From Gp13-AA77 sp035516075 (lineage in GTDB: Bacteria > Acidobacteriota > Terriglobia > UBA7540): a stretch of 19,292 nt of DNA. The notes beneath the pieces are model-generated. The model made no database searches and was not told where the DNA came from. It worked only from the letters and a program-made list of their open reading frames with translations. Below are positions 1-7,611 of the stretch, one piece after another. The DNA lies in NCBI GenBank assembly GCA_035516075.1, contig DATJAQ010000387.1:1-19292 (forward strand), given 5' to 3'. Both the position numbers and the translations under genes were made by a program. How positions within the stretch are numbered: the first letter of the stretch is position 1; the number at the start of each line of letters is the position of its first letter.

Positions 1-29
1 GCACGAAGCACACGCCCGGCCCCTTCCTC

Positions 30-57
30 CTTTGTCCTGACTCCTGTCTTCTGTCTC
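30..57. repeat. Four-unit heptad repeat abutting the gcvT stop codon
   Basis: Read on the plus strand, four consecutive 7-base units occur here: ctttgtc, ctgactc, ctgtctt and ctgtctc. The last one touches the gcvT stop codon. On the transcribed (minus) strand this is a purine-rich run of GAGACAG-like units directly after the TAG. It does not fold into a hairpin, so it is not an intrinsic terminator. From general memory, similar degenerate 'gacaggagtcag' strings recur between genes in acidobacterial genomes. That cannot be verified from this window. Confidence 0.6.
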
Positions 58-1170
58 CTATTTGGGTTTCTTGTAGAACGGCAGCGGCACCACCTGGGCG
101 GGCGCGCGCCGGCCGCGAATCTCAATTTCGATCGCCTGGCCCGCCTCCATCGCGCGGCCCGGCGGAACGTAGGCCATGCCGATGTTCTTCTTCAGAAACG
201 GCGCTGGGGAGCCGCTGGTAACGGCGCCGATTTTTTCGTCTCCCGCCCACACCGGATATCCGTCCCGGGCGATGTCGCGGCCCGTCATTTCCAGGCCGAT
301 GAGCCTCTTTCGCGTTCCTTGCTCTTTCTGCCGGCGGAGGACGTCGCGCCCGAGAAACTCGTCTTTATCGAGCTTGGAAATCCAGCCGAGGCCCGCCTCC
401 AGCAGCGTGCTGTCCTCGTCGAGCTCGTGCCCGTAGAGCGGGTAAGAGGCCTCCAGGCGCAGCGTATTGCGCGCGCCCAGCCCCACCGGGATCAGGCCCT
501 CGGGCTTGCCCGCCTCCATCAGTGCGCCCCAGACGCGTTCAGATTCAGGGGGCGCAAAATAAAACTCGAACCCGTCTTCGCCCGTGTAGCCGGTTCGGGC
601 CAGCAGCCCCGGCACGCCGGCGCAGGTTGCGCGCATGAACCAGTAATATTTAAGACTTGCCAGGTCTGTTGCGGTCACTTTAGCCAGGATCGTAGCGGCC
701 CGCGGCCCTTGGAGCGCCAGTTGGGTGTAATCGGCAGAAACGTTTCGCACCTCGGCGTCGAAGGAATTGTTCTGGTTGATCCAAGCGAAGTCTTTATCGG
801 TGTTGGCGGCGTTGACGCAAAGGAAAAAGTGGCGGTCCCCGAAGCGATGCACCAGGCAGTCGTCCACCGCGCAGCCGCTCGGGTACATCAGGGCCGAGTA
901 CTGCACCTGGTTCAGTTTCAGGCGGGCCGCGTCGTTCGACGTGACGTGCTGCACCAGCCCGAGCGCGCCGGGGCCGCGAATCTCGATCTCGCCCATGTGG
1001 CTGACGTCGAACAGCCCGGCGCGGTTGCGAACCGCGAGGTGCTCGTCCACAATGCCGGAATACTCCACCGGCATATCCCACCCGGCGTATTCCACCATCC
1101 GGGCGCCGAGGGCGCGATGCACCGCGTTGAGCGCCGTCCGCTTGGGCGCCGCACCTGTTGCGGTTGTCAA
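58..1170 (-). CDS. gcvT: Aminomethyltransferase (glycine cleavage system T protein)
   Basis: T protein of the cytosolic glycine cleavage complex. It moves the methylene group from aminomethyl-lipoyl H protein to tetrahydrofolate and releases ammonia. The 370-residue product is full length for the family. Visible landmarks are AGWDMPVEYSG near residue 29, the FDVSHMGE block near 54, the conserved acidic pair in AVDDCLVHR (D103/D104, where the family's catalytic Asp lies), the RTGYTGEDGFE block in the middle, and the C-terminal GCV_T C-domain ending PFYKKPK. The proposed start is TTG at 1170, preceded by GGAG; no ATG lies between it and the conserved KRTAL region, so a rare start codon is likely. 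A candidate promoter lies about 40 bases upstream. gcvH and gcvP would be expected beyond the left edge but are not visible. The family call is certain; the exact start is less so. Confidence 0.96.
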   Translation of the reverse strand: MTTATGAAPKRTALNAVHRALGARMVEYAGWDMPVEYSGIVDEHLAVRNRAGLFDVSHMGEIEIRGPGALGLVQHVTSNDAARLKLNQVQYSALMYPSGCAVDDCLVHRFGDRHFFLCVNAANTDKDFAWINQNNSFDAEVRNVSADYTQLALQGPRAATILAKVTATDLASLKYYWFMRATCAGVPGLLARTGYTGEDGFEFYFAPPESERVWGALMEAGKPEGLIPVGLGARNTLRLEASYPLYGHELDEDSTLLEAGLGWISKLDKDEFLGRDVLRRQKEQGTRKRLIGLEMTGRDIARDGYPVWAGDEKIGAVTSGSPAPFLKKNIGMAYVPPGRAMEAGQAIEIEIRGRRAPAQVVPLPFYKKPK

Positions 1171-1210
1171 AAGGAGCTCCGAAAAACGGCCCTGCCGCTC
1201 TTAAGTAAGC

Positions 1211-1239
1211 AAGCTAGCACACGGCCAAACAGGGGTCAA
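1211..1239 (-). promoter_or_regulatory. Candidate sigma70-type promoter of gcvT
   Basis: On the minus strand a TTGACC -35 hexamer (1234-1239, five of six matches) is followed after 17 bases by TAGCTT (1211-1216), which carries a TG extension one base upstream. Transcription would start near 1204 and give a leader of about 35 bases before the TTG start of gcvT. The -10 element is weak (three of six matches), so the call rests on spacing, the TG extension and position. Confidence 0.4.
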
Positions 1240-1419
1240 GGCAAGCGGTGACGGCGCGATGGTTGAGTTTGGGTCTTCTGCCGGCAGTTTGCGCGGAGGC
1301 GAGTTGGCACCCGCGCGGAGGGGCAGGCCTTGCGCTTTCCCCCATTCCGTTGCGTGATCTGCGGGGCGCCCACAAGGGGGCCATTACACGGCGACGATCG
1401 CCGCGGCCTGCGAGCCTCG

Positions 1420-1505
1420 CGAGCTACTGCTTCACCCGAAACGGCTTGTTGCTCGAAAGCGTGCCGCCCGGCGTGGTCACCTCCACCCGGCCGCTGGTGG
1501 CGCCC
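1420..1505 (-). repeat. 3'-terminal block shared with the neighbouring GloVer gene, copy 1
   Basis: The last roughly 85 bases of this GloVer gene, including the stop codon, match 3061-3146 with only two mismatches by eye. The two genes differ far more outside this block. It encodes the C-terminal end of the IPT/TIG domain (SSNKPFRVKQ). Such local near-identity suggests recent duplication or gene conversion restricted to the 3' end. Confidence 0.8.
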
Positions 1506-2962
1506 GCCGGCACCGTAGTGGTGATCAGCGAGCTCGAGATCACTCTGAACGTGGCAGCCGCGCCATTGAACGTCACGCTGGTGGCGCCGGTGAGATTGGT
1601 GCCCAGAATCCTGACCGGAGTGCCCACTTTGCCGGCGGTCGGCTGCTCGGCTACAAAGGGGTGCAGTCCTACCGCCAGGCTGAAAACGGTGCCGCAGCCG
1701 CTCGGGCAGTCCGTCGAGCCGCCGAAGCCAGTCGTGCCGTAAAAGGTGCCGTTCGTATCTTGAATCAGCGCACTGGGGCCCGCCCCATCCTCGCAATCCT
1801 GCTGGCTGCAAAAGCTGTATAGCGTGCTCAGCGCTCCGCTAGTGGTGACCTTGAAAAGTGTGCCTGCGTTGCCACCCATCCCACCGCCCTGCGACGTCGT
1901 TCCGTAAATGTTCCCGTCAGTTCCCTGAATCAGGGCCGTTTCGGGTGAAGAGCCGTCAGCGCAATTGGTTTGCGAGCAGAAGCTGTAGAGCGTGGTGAGA
2001 GTGCCAGCCGGGGTCATCTTGAAAACGGTCCCGCCTCCGTTCGCCCCGCCTTCCCAGGTGGTTCCGTAGAAGTTTCCGTCGAGTCCCTCTACGAGTCCGC
2101 CCACAGGATTGCCTCCGTCCAGGCACCCACCGAGCTGAGCGCAGAATCGATACATAACGGAATACTGGCCTGCCGGGGTGATCTTGAAGATCGTCCCGCA
2201 ACCAGAACCGAAGCAGCCGCCGACTCCTCCCCAGGCCGCTGTCCCGTAGAAGGCACCGTCCGTGCCTTGGACAAGCGCTGACCAGGTCAAGAAGCCATCG
2301 GCGCAATTGGTCTGGGAGCAGAAGTTATAGAGTGTACTTAGGGCGCCGCCAGGTGTGATCTTAAAGGCAGTGCCGCAGCCGCCTTGGCTAACGCAGTTGG
2401 CCCCGCCTGCGGTCGTGGTTCCGTAGAAGTTGCCGTCCAGGCCCGCGAGCACTGCCGACTGCGGGGTGCTGCCGTCCGCGCAACCGGATTGGGAGCAAAA
2501 ACTGTAAAGCGGCGCCAGGCTCCCTGCGGGCGTTACGGTGAAAACGGTCCCGGCTTTGTAAGCTCCGCCGTAGACTGCGGCACCATAGAGGGTCCCGTTG
2601 CCGGCCTGGACTAGCGCCGAACTTTCGAAGCCGTCCGCCGTCAGAAAACCATTCAATACGGTCAGATGGCCGCCAGGCGTGATTTCGAAGACCGTGCCGC
2701 CCTCTTCGCCGCCGCCCTCGGTCGTTGTCGCGTACAACATGCCGTTGTTGCCCTGCACGAGCGCCGCTCCGGGGTAGTAACCGTCAGCACCGCCGGTGAA
2801 GCTGTAAAGCGTCTTGAACGTTTGCGCCGGCAACGCAAACGCCGCCGCCACCGAAAAAATCAGGGCCGCGCATGCGCGCGCCAGCCAGCTTGTGTGCACG
2901 CGATGTGCCGTGTGTGACTGCCGTCCGCTAAACCTGTCCTGATCGGAGCCGTTTTCATTCAC
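1424..2962 (-). CDS. Secreted GloVer-repeat protein with C-terminal IPT/TIG domain (paralogue 1)
   Basis: Predicted secreted protein of 512 residues with no recognisable enzymatic motif. A signal peptide is visible after a charged N-terminus: hydrophobic ARACAALIFSVAAAFALPA followed by an AQT cleavage region near residue 47. Seven imperfect repeats of about 50-60 residues follow (roughly 49-435). Each has the pattern LYSFCSQ-x-xCxDG, then ALVQG-x-DGNFYGTT-x-GG, then GCGTVFKITPxGxL. This is the GloVer extracellular repeat family, first noted in Gloeobacter and Verrucomicrobia. The last about 75 residues form an IPT/TIG immunoglobulin-like domain (PVRILGTNLTGATSVTFNG). Paired cysteines in most repeats suggest disulfides outside the cytoplasm. 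Start: GTG at 2962 with GGAGG five bases upstream. It lies 102 bases behind paralogue 2 on the same strand and may be co-transcribed with it. Function unknown; adhesion or glycan binding is only a guess. Confidence 0.85.
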   Translation of the reverse strand: MNENGSDQDRFSGRQSHTAHRVHTSWLARACAALIFSVAAAFALPAQTFKTLYSFTGGADGYYPGAALVQGNNGMLYATTTEGGGEEGGTVFEITPGGHLTVLNGFLTADGFESSALVQAGNGTLYGAAVYGGAYKAGTVFTVTPAGSLAPLYSFCSQSGCADGSTPQSAVLAGLDGNFYGTTTAGGANCVSQGGCGTAFKITPGGALSTLYNFCSQTNCADGFLTWSALVQGTDGAFYGTAAWGGVGGCFGSGCGTIFKITPAGQYSVMYRFCAQLGGCLDGGNPVGGLVEGLDGNFYGTTWEGGANGGGTVFKMTPAGTLTTLYSFCSQTNCADGSSPETALIQGTDGNIYGTTSQGGGMGGNAGTLFKVTTSGALSTLYSFCSQQDCEDGAGPSALIQDTNGTFYGTTGFGGSTDCPSGCGTVFSLAVGLHPFVAEQPTAGKVGTPVRILGTNLTGATSVTFNGAAATFRVISSSLITTTVPAGATSGRVEVTTPGGTLSSNKPFRVKQ

Positions 2963-3026
2963 CTCAACCTCCCCCGTGATTCAAAAACTACGATCATTCG
3001 CCGGTTCAATTTCACACTCGTCTCTA

Positions 3027-3052
3027 GCGCCCCGAGGGCCGCCCCGGAGCGC
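3027..3052 (-). terminator. Weak GC hairpin between the two GloVer genes
   Basis: Arms 3027-3033 and 3046-3052 pair over seven positions, including one G-U pair in the minus-strand RNA, around a 12-base loop. It sits just after the stop codon of paralogue 2 and before paralogue 1. There is no U-tract behind it. It could attenuate read-through or protect an mRNA end, but it is not a classical intrinsic terminator. Confidence 0.25.
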
Positions 3053-3060
3053 GAAATTTA

Positions 3061-3146
3061 CGAGCTACTGCTTCACCCGAAACGGCTTGTTGCTCGAAAG
3101 CGTGCCGCCCGGGGTGGTCACCTCCATCCGGCCGCTGGTGGCGCCC
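3061..3146 (-). repeat. 3'-terminal block shared with the neighbouring GloVer gene, copy 2
   Basis: Partner of the block at 1420-1505, with two mismatches over about 85 bases, covering the stop codon and the end of the IPT/TIG coding region. The two copies lie 1.64 kb apart in direct orientation, so recombination between them could delete or fuse the intervening GloVer gene. Confidence 0.8.
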
Positions 3147-4669
3147 GTGGGTACGGTGGTGGTGATCAACGAAGGCGAGATCACCTTGAAAGTAGCCGCC
3201 GTGCCGTTGAATGTCACGCTGGTGGCGCCGGTGAGATTGGTTCCCAAGATCCTGACTGGCGCGCCCACTTTGCCGACGGTCGGCTGCTCCATCACGAACG
3301 CGCCGAGGCCTACAGACAGGCTGAAGAGCGCTCCGCAGCCCTGCGGGCAGGCGTGGGATGTGTTGCTGCTGAAGGCGTTCGCGCCGTAGAAGGTGCCATC
3401 AGTATCCTCGAACAGGCCCGCGTTCGGCAACTGGCCGGCCGTACAGTTAAGTTGGTGGCAAAAGCTGTAAAGCGTCGTGAGGGTGCCGCCGGGAGTTATC
3501 CCAAACACTGATCCGGCGCTACCCGTGCCGCCACCCCAGGTGGTTCCATAAAAGTTCCCATCGGTGCCTTGAATGAGCGCGCCGTAGGGATCTCTGCCGT
3601 CTGTGCAGTTATCCATGGTGCAAAAGTTGTAAAGGGAGCTCAGCGCCCCGGCCGGGGTCATCTTGAAGACTGTCCCACCCATCCCGTTCAATCCGCCCCC
3701 GAGGGTGGTGCCGTAAAAGTTCCCATCGAGGGCCTGGATCAGCGCCGCAGGGATTGTGCCGTCCCACCTATCGAAGCTGTGAAGCGTCGTCAATGCGCCG
3801 GTCAGCGTCATTTTGAAGATCGTCCCGCCGTAGGAGTAACTATAAGCCCCGCCCGCTCCCGTCGTCCCGTAGAGGTTCCCATCGCTGGCCTGTAACAGCG
3901 CAGAATACGGGATAGCGCCGTCCGGGCAATTGGAGAGGGTGCAAAATGTGTGGAGCGTCGTGAGTGTGCCGCTGGGCGTAATTCGAAACACCGTCCCGCA
4001 GCCAGGATTGGACGGGTTCGAGCACACACCGGTGCCGCCCGCCGCTGTCGTGCCGTAGAAGTTTCCGTCGGTGGCTTGGACCAGCCCGCCTCCCGGCAGG
4101 GTGCCGTCCGTGCAGTCGCTCTGCGAGCAAAAACTGTACAGCGTCGTTAGGGCGCCCCTGGGGGTGATCTTGAAAACCGTCCCGCACCCAATGTATTCGC
4201 CATCGCCGCACAGGTCGGAGTCATTCGCGCCGCCGCCGATCGTCGCACCATAGAGATTGCCCTGGGCGTCTTGCACCAGCCCCGCGACCGGCGCCGCCCC
4301 ATCCGTGCATCCGGTTTGGGAGCAGAAGCTGTAAAGGGTGGTCAACGTGCCGCTGGGGCTGATTTTGAAAATCGTTCCGCAGCCATAGACGCCATAGATG
4401 GACCTGCAATTGTGGCTTGCGCCGCCAAACTGCGTCGTCCCATATAGATTCCCGTCGTTGGCTTGAAGCAGCGCCGCATAGGGGTTGGCGCCGTCGCTGC
4501 GGTCGAACTCGTGAAGCGTGGTGAGTGTTTGCGCCGGCAATGCAAGCGCCGCCGCGGCGCAAAAGATAAGCGCGGCGCACGCTCGCGCCAGCCAGCCCGT
4601 GTGCGCGCTGCGCTCCTGGTGCGATCGCCTTCCCTCGAACCCAGCCCGATCATGTACGTAACAATTCAT
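3065..4669 (-). CDS. Secreted GloVer-repeat protein with C-terminal IPT/TIG domain (paralogue 2)
   Basis: Paralogue of the adjacent downstream gene, 534 residues. A basic N-terminus is followed by hydrophobic ARACAALIFCAAAALALPA and a predicted signal peptidase site at AQT near residue 47. Seven GloVer repeats follow (about 48-460), with the same LYSFC / DGNFYGTT / GCGTVFKITP pattern. Repeats 1 and 5 have FDR-x-DG without the cysteine pair; the others carry it. The insertions inside repeats (for example SYSYGG or CSNPSNPGC) vary most, as expected for surface loops. The C-terminal IPT/TIG domain is nearly identical to that of paralogue 1. The ATG start at 4669 has GGAGGG five bases upstream. 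Its leader contains a perfect 6-bp hairpin at 4690-4704, and a candidate promoter lies about 180 bases upstream. Function not recognised. Confidence 0.85.
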   Translation of the reverse strand: MNCYVHDRAGFEGRRSHQERSAHTGWLARACAALIFCAAAALALPAQTLTTLHEFDRSDGANPYAALLQANDGNLYGTTQFGGASHNCRSIYGVYGCGTIFKISPSGTLTTLYSFCSQTGCTDGAAPVAGLVQDAQGNLYGATIGGGANDSDLCGDGEYIGCGTVFKITPRGALTTLYSFCSQSDCTDGTLPGGGLVQATDGNFYGTTAAGGTGVCSNPSNPGCGTVFRITPSGTLTTLHTFCTLSNCPDGAIPYSALLQASDGNLYGTTGAGGAYSYSYGGTIFKMTLTGALTTLHSFDRWDGTIPAALIQALDGNFYGTTLGGGLNGMGGTVFKMTPAGALSSLYNFCTMDNCTDGRDPYGALIQGTDGNFYGTTWGGGTGSAGSVFGITPGGTLTTLYSFCHQLNCTAGQLPNAGLFEDTDGTFYGANAFSSNTSHACPQGCGALFSLSVGLGAFVMEQPTVGKVGAPVRILGTNLTGATSVTFNGTAATFKVISPSLITTTVPTGATSGRMEVTTPGGTLSSNKPFRVKQ

Positions 4670-4850
4670 GAGACCCTCCCTCTTATGTGGCCGCAGGCTG
4701 CGGCAAGCCCCCCTGCTTGAGTCTGGGCGACGCTACGGGGAAGAAGAGACTCGAACTCCACCGCACATTCGGATCGCCGGTCAACGCCGCGCATCGTTCG
4801 TTCTCCTGCGCCTCATGCGAAGAGTCGGTACCTATGCAGGGGTGGGCCTG

Positions 4851-4881
4851 ATCATACTTCACCCACTCCGCATCGAGTCAA
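4851..4881 (-). promoter_or_regulatory. Candidate promoter of the GloVer gene pair
   Basis: On the minus strand TTGACT (4876-4881, five of six) is followed by TATGAT (4851-4856, five of six). The spacer is 19 bases, longer than the ideal 17. It would give a leader of about 175 bases that includes the 4690-4704 hairpin. Both hexamers are strong for such GC-rich DNA, but the spacing lowers confidence. Confidence 0.4.
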
Positions 4882-4939
4882 GCGGTTTACTGCGCCGGCC
4901 GGAGCCCGAATCCGGCGGCCTGGCAGGCGTGCGAAAAAC

Positions 4940-4999
4940 GTCGTTGTATGAACGCGAATCTCTCTGGGGAAGCCGGCCATAATGTCGTTGTATGAACGC
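4940..4999. repeat. Pair of identical 16-base direct repeats
   Basis: The string gtcgttgtatgaacgc occurs at 4940-4955 and again at 4984-4999, start to start 44 bases (about four helical turns). The repeat is less GC-rich than its surroundings. The intervening 28 bases do not repeat. It may be a double regulator-binding site or a trace of an excised small element; no protein can be assigned. Confidence 0.7.
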
Positions 5000-5275
5000 T
5001 TCTGTCCAGAATCGCTACACTTTTTTCTTGGCTAAGCCCAGGGCGAAAACCGCATAAAACGCCGCCCTCCCCCCTGGGGTCTGCCTGGCTCGGGAGGCCG
5101 GTCGTAAGAGAGGATGCAGTCAGCCCTTGGGGCCTGTCCTGGGCTCCCGACGGGCGGCGGGGCAGACCGGGCGACCGGCTGCCGGCCCAAACCGGGTTGC
5201 CGCAAGCACTCCGCGGCTCGGCAGTGATGTTGCACGCCGCTCCCAACACCAGCCGCCGTGGCCGGGCGCAGCGGC

Positions 5276-5304
5276 TTTCCTTCCGGCAGGTTTCACAGTA
5301 TGAT
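5276..5304 (+). promoter_or_regulatory. Weak candidate promoter of the APC permease
   Basis: TATGAT at 5299-5304 is a good -10 match. The hexamer 17 bases upstream (TTTCCT, 5276-5281) matches TTGACA at only three positions. Transcription would start near 5311, giving a leader of about 14 bases before the ATG at 5325. This would fit the lack of a clear ribosome-binding site there. Confidence 0.25.
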
Positions 5305-5324
5305 GAACCCGACACCGCGATCCA

Positions 5325-7589
5325 ATGCCCACGCGAGATTCAAACCCCCCGGAAGGCAAGAACGAGTCACGCATCCCGCAGGTGGTGCTCGCCACCACCG
5401 CCATGCTGACGTTTATCTCGTTCTGGCGGGCCGCGGCCATTGTTTTGAACGATCTGGCTTCCTCGGCCTTCTATGCGGGCGGCATCGCGGAGAAGGCCAT
5501 CGGCCCCTCGGCGCCCTGGTACATCCTGGCGGTGATGCTGTTTGCTTACGCGGTGTGCCAGATGTACGTGGAAAGCTGCAGCATGTTCGTGCGGGGCGGC
5601 GTCTACCGCGTGGTAAAGGAAGCCATGGGCGGGACACTGGCGAAGTTCTCCGTATCCGCCCTGATGTTCGACTACATCCTGACGGGGCCCATCAGCGGCG
5701 TCTCGGCGGGCTTGTATCTGGCGGGTTTCATCAACGAGCTGTTGCGCTACGCCAAAATCGACCGGCAGCTTCCCGCCAACGGAACGGCGGCGGTTTTCGC
5801 GGCGGCGGTCACCCTCTACTTCTGGTGGGAGAACGTCAAAGGCATCAAGGAGTCCAGCGAAAAGGCCCACCGCATCATGGAATTCACCACCGTCATGGTG
5901 GTGCTGATGATCGGCTGGTGCGTCTACACCCTGTGGCTGAGGGGTGGGCACCTTCCGCCCTGGCCCCGGCCCTCCAACCTGCACTTCGCCCCCGAGGCGG
6001 AAGGTTGGTTGCTCAGGAGCCACCTGCCGGAAATGATCGGTTTGATCGGCGTACTGGTGGCGTTCGGCCATTCGGTGCTGGCCATGAGCGGCCTCGAGAC
6101 GCTGGCCCAGGTCTACCGCGAGATCGAATCCCCCAAGCTCCCCAACCTCAAGAAAACCGCCTTCGTGGTGTTCGTTTACAGCATGCTGTTCACGTCGCTG
6201 GTGTCGTTCTTCGCCTTCATGATCATCCCGAGCCAGCAGGAGAGGCTGGGCTACGCCGACAACCTGATCGCCGGCCTGGCCATGAACGTGGTGGGCCCCT
6301 TCGGCCTGCGCCTCGCCTTCCACGCCTTCGTGGTGGTGGTGGGCATCATGATCCTTTCGGGAGCGGTAAACACCGCCATTGTGGGCTCGAACGGGGTGCT
6401 GAACCGGGTGTCGGAGGACGGCGTGCTGGCGGCCTGGTTCCGCCATCCCCACCGCCGCTTCGGAACCTCGCACCGCATCATCAACCTGGTGGTGGGACTC
6501 CAGCTTCTCACCATCGTGCTGAGCGGCGGCAACGTGATCCTGCTGGGCGAGGCGTACGCCTTCGGCGTGATGTGGAGCTTCGCCATGAAGAGCCTGGCGG
6601 TGCTGGTGCTGCGCTTTACCGAGCCCGGGCCCCGCGAGTTCCGCGTGCCCCCCAACCTGAAGCTGGGCAAGCTCGAGCTACCGATCGGCCTCGGCCTGAT
6701 CACGATCACGCTCTTCGCCACCGCCACCATCAACCTGTTCACCAAGCAGATCGCCACCGTCTCCGGGGTGGCGTTTACCGTGATCTTCTACACGATCTTC
6801 ACGGCTTCGGAGAAGATCACCCATCGCGGCGGACACGCCACCCAGGAAATGGACCAGTTTCACGTGGAGTCCGGGGAGACGATTTCCGTCGAGACGCTGC
6901 GCTGCCGGCCGGGCAACATCCTGGTGCCGATCCGCGATTACAACCACCTCTACAACCTCGAAGACGTGCTGAAGCGCATCGATCCCCGCCAGAAAGACGT
7001 GGTGGTGCTGCACGCCTATCAACTGATGCGTGCCGGATCGGGCGAACACCACCTGGCGCCGGACCAGCTTTTCGCCACCGACGAGCAACGGATGTTTACC
7101 AACGCGCTGAAAGTGGCGGAGAAAAACGGCAAGACGGTGAAACTGGTGCTGGTGGCCGCCACGGACGTGTGGGATGCCGTGCTGCGTTCGGCGCAGGCGC
7201 TGTGTTCCTCCGACATCGTGCTGGGCCTTTCGGGCCGGATGACGGCCGCCGAAGAGGCGCGCCTGGCGGGCCTCGCTTGGGAGCGGCTCCCGGCGCCGCG
7301 GCCCCAGCTCACCCTGGAAGTGCGCTCCCCCGGGGGCGGCAAGGAATACGTCTCGTACCTCGGCCCGCACGCCCCGCGCCTGACGGCCAAGGAGATCGAC
7401 CTGCTTCATTCCATCTGGCTCGATTTCAGCAACGAGGTGGTGCCGCTCGAACTGCACCACCACGACATTGTTCACTTTGCGCTGGCCGAGCTGGAAAAGG
7501 AACTCGACGAGGGCAAGAAGAACGAGGTCCTGGAACGGCTGCGCCGGCACTTGATGGAGATCGAGGCGCGGCGATCCCGCCGCTCGTAG
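5325..7589 (+). CDS. APC-superfamily amino acid permease with long cytosolic C-terminal domain
   Basis: Integral inner-membrane transporter of 754 residues. The first about 500 residues carry some 12 hydrophobic segments of the amino acid-polyamine-organocation fold, including the early unwound-helix region (WRAAAIVLNDLASSAFYAGG), GGVYRVVKEAMGG and the LTGPISGVSAGLYLAG helix. Residues about 520-754 are soluble. They contain a beta strand (PGNILVPIRD), then DVVVLHAYQL and CSSDIVLGLSGR, an order reminiscent of a universal stress protein-like Rossmann fold, and they end in a charged helix with ELEKELDEGKKNEVLERLRRH. Such C-terminal domains in APC transporters are usually regulatory. The substrate cannot be read from the sequence. 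An in-frame TGA at 5304 and no other start codon before 5325 fix the ATG, although the ribosome-binding site is poor. It stands alone on its strand and converges with the EamA gene. Confidence 0.85.
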   Translation: MPTRDSNPPEGKNESRIPQVVLATTAMLTFISFWRAAAIVLNDLASSAFYAGGIAEKAIGPSAPWYILAVMLFAYAVCQMYVESCSMFVRGGVYRVVKEAMGGTLAKFSVSALMFDYILTGPISGVSAGLYLAGFINELLRYAKIDRQLPANGTAAVFAAAVTLYFWWENVKGIKESSEKAHRIMEFTTVMVVLMIGWCVYTLWLRGGHLPPWPRPSNLHFAPEAEGWLLRSHLPEMIGLIGVLVAFGHSVLAMSGLETLAQVYREIESPKLPNLKKTAFVVFVYSMLFTSLVSFFAFMIIPSQQERLGYADNLIAGLAMNVVGPFGLRLAFHAFVVVVGIMILSGAVNTAIVGSNGVLNRVSEDGVLAAWFRHPHRRFGTSHRIINLVVGLQLLTIVLSGGNVILLGEAYAFGVMWSFAMKSLAVLVLRFTEPGPREFRVPPNLKLGKLELPIGLGLITITLFATATINLFTKQIATVSGVAFTVIFYTIFTASEKITHRGGHATQEMDQFHVESGETISVETLRCRPGNILVPIRDYNHLYNLEDVLKRIDPRQKDVVVLHAYQLMRAGSGEHHLAPDQLFATDEQRMFTNALKVAEKNGKTVKLVLVAATDVWDAVLRSAQALCSSDIVLGLSGRMTAAEEARLAGLAWERLPAPRPQLTLEVRSPGGGKEYVSYLGPHAPRLTAKEIDLLHSIWLDFSNEVVPLELHHHDIVHFALAELEKELDEGKKNEVLERLRRHLMEIEARRSRRS

Positions 7590-7591
7590 CG

Positions 7592-7611
7592 GCGAGGCGT
7601 TCAGGCCTCGC
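7592..7611. terminator. Hairpin at the convergent gene junction, possible bidirectional terminator
   Basis: GCGAGGC at 7592-7598 pairs perfectly with GCCTCGC at 7605-7611 around a six-base loop. It lies two bases after the permease stop codon and overlaps the last codons of the opposing EamA gene. Its position suits a shared terminator for both converging transcripts, but neither side has a T-tract. Confidence 0.4.

Larger units (their letters stand above)
4670..5324. other. Non-coding stretch between divergent GloVer and permease genes
   Basis: A 655-base divergent intergenic region with no convincing gene on either strand. It holds a perfect hairpin (4690-4695 with 4699-4704, 3-base loop) in the leader of the GloVer gene, a candidate minus-strand promoter at 4851-4881, two identical 16-base direct repeats at 4940 and 4984, and complementary 7-base arms at 5037-5043 and 5072-5078. 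A weak plus-strand promoter lies near 5276-5304. The part between about 5080 and 5270 is GC-rich with nothing clear in it. A small RNA or long leader cannot be excluded by eye. Confidence 0.6.

Noticed and set aside
319..1251. Plus-strand open frame of 310 codons opposite gcvT
   Set aside because: Antisense shadow of a strongly conserved gcvT frame; composition is typical of the complementary frame of GC-rich genes.
4735..4765. A tRNA T-arm-like string (on the minus strand gagttcgagtctc)
   Set aside because: Only three base pairs form the supposed T stem, and no matching acceptor or anticodon stem exists upstream, so it is not a tRNA or a tRNA fragment.
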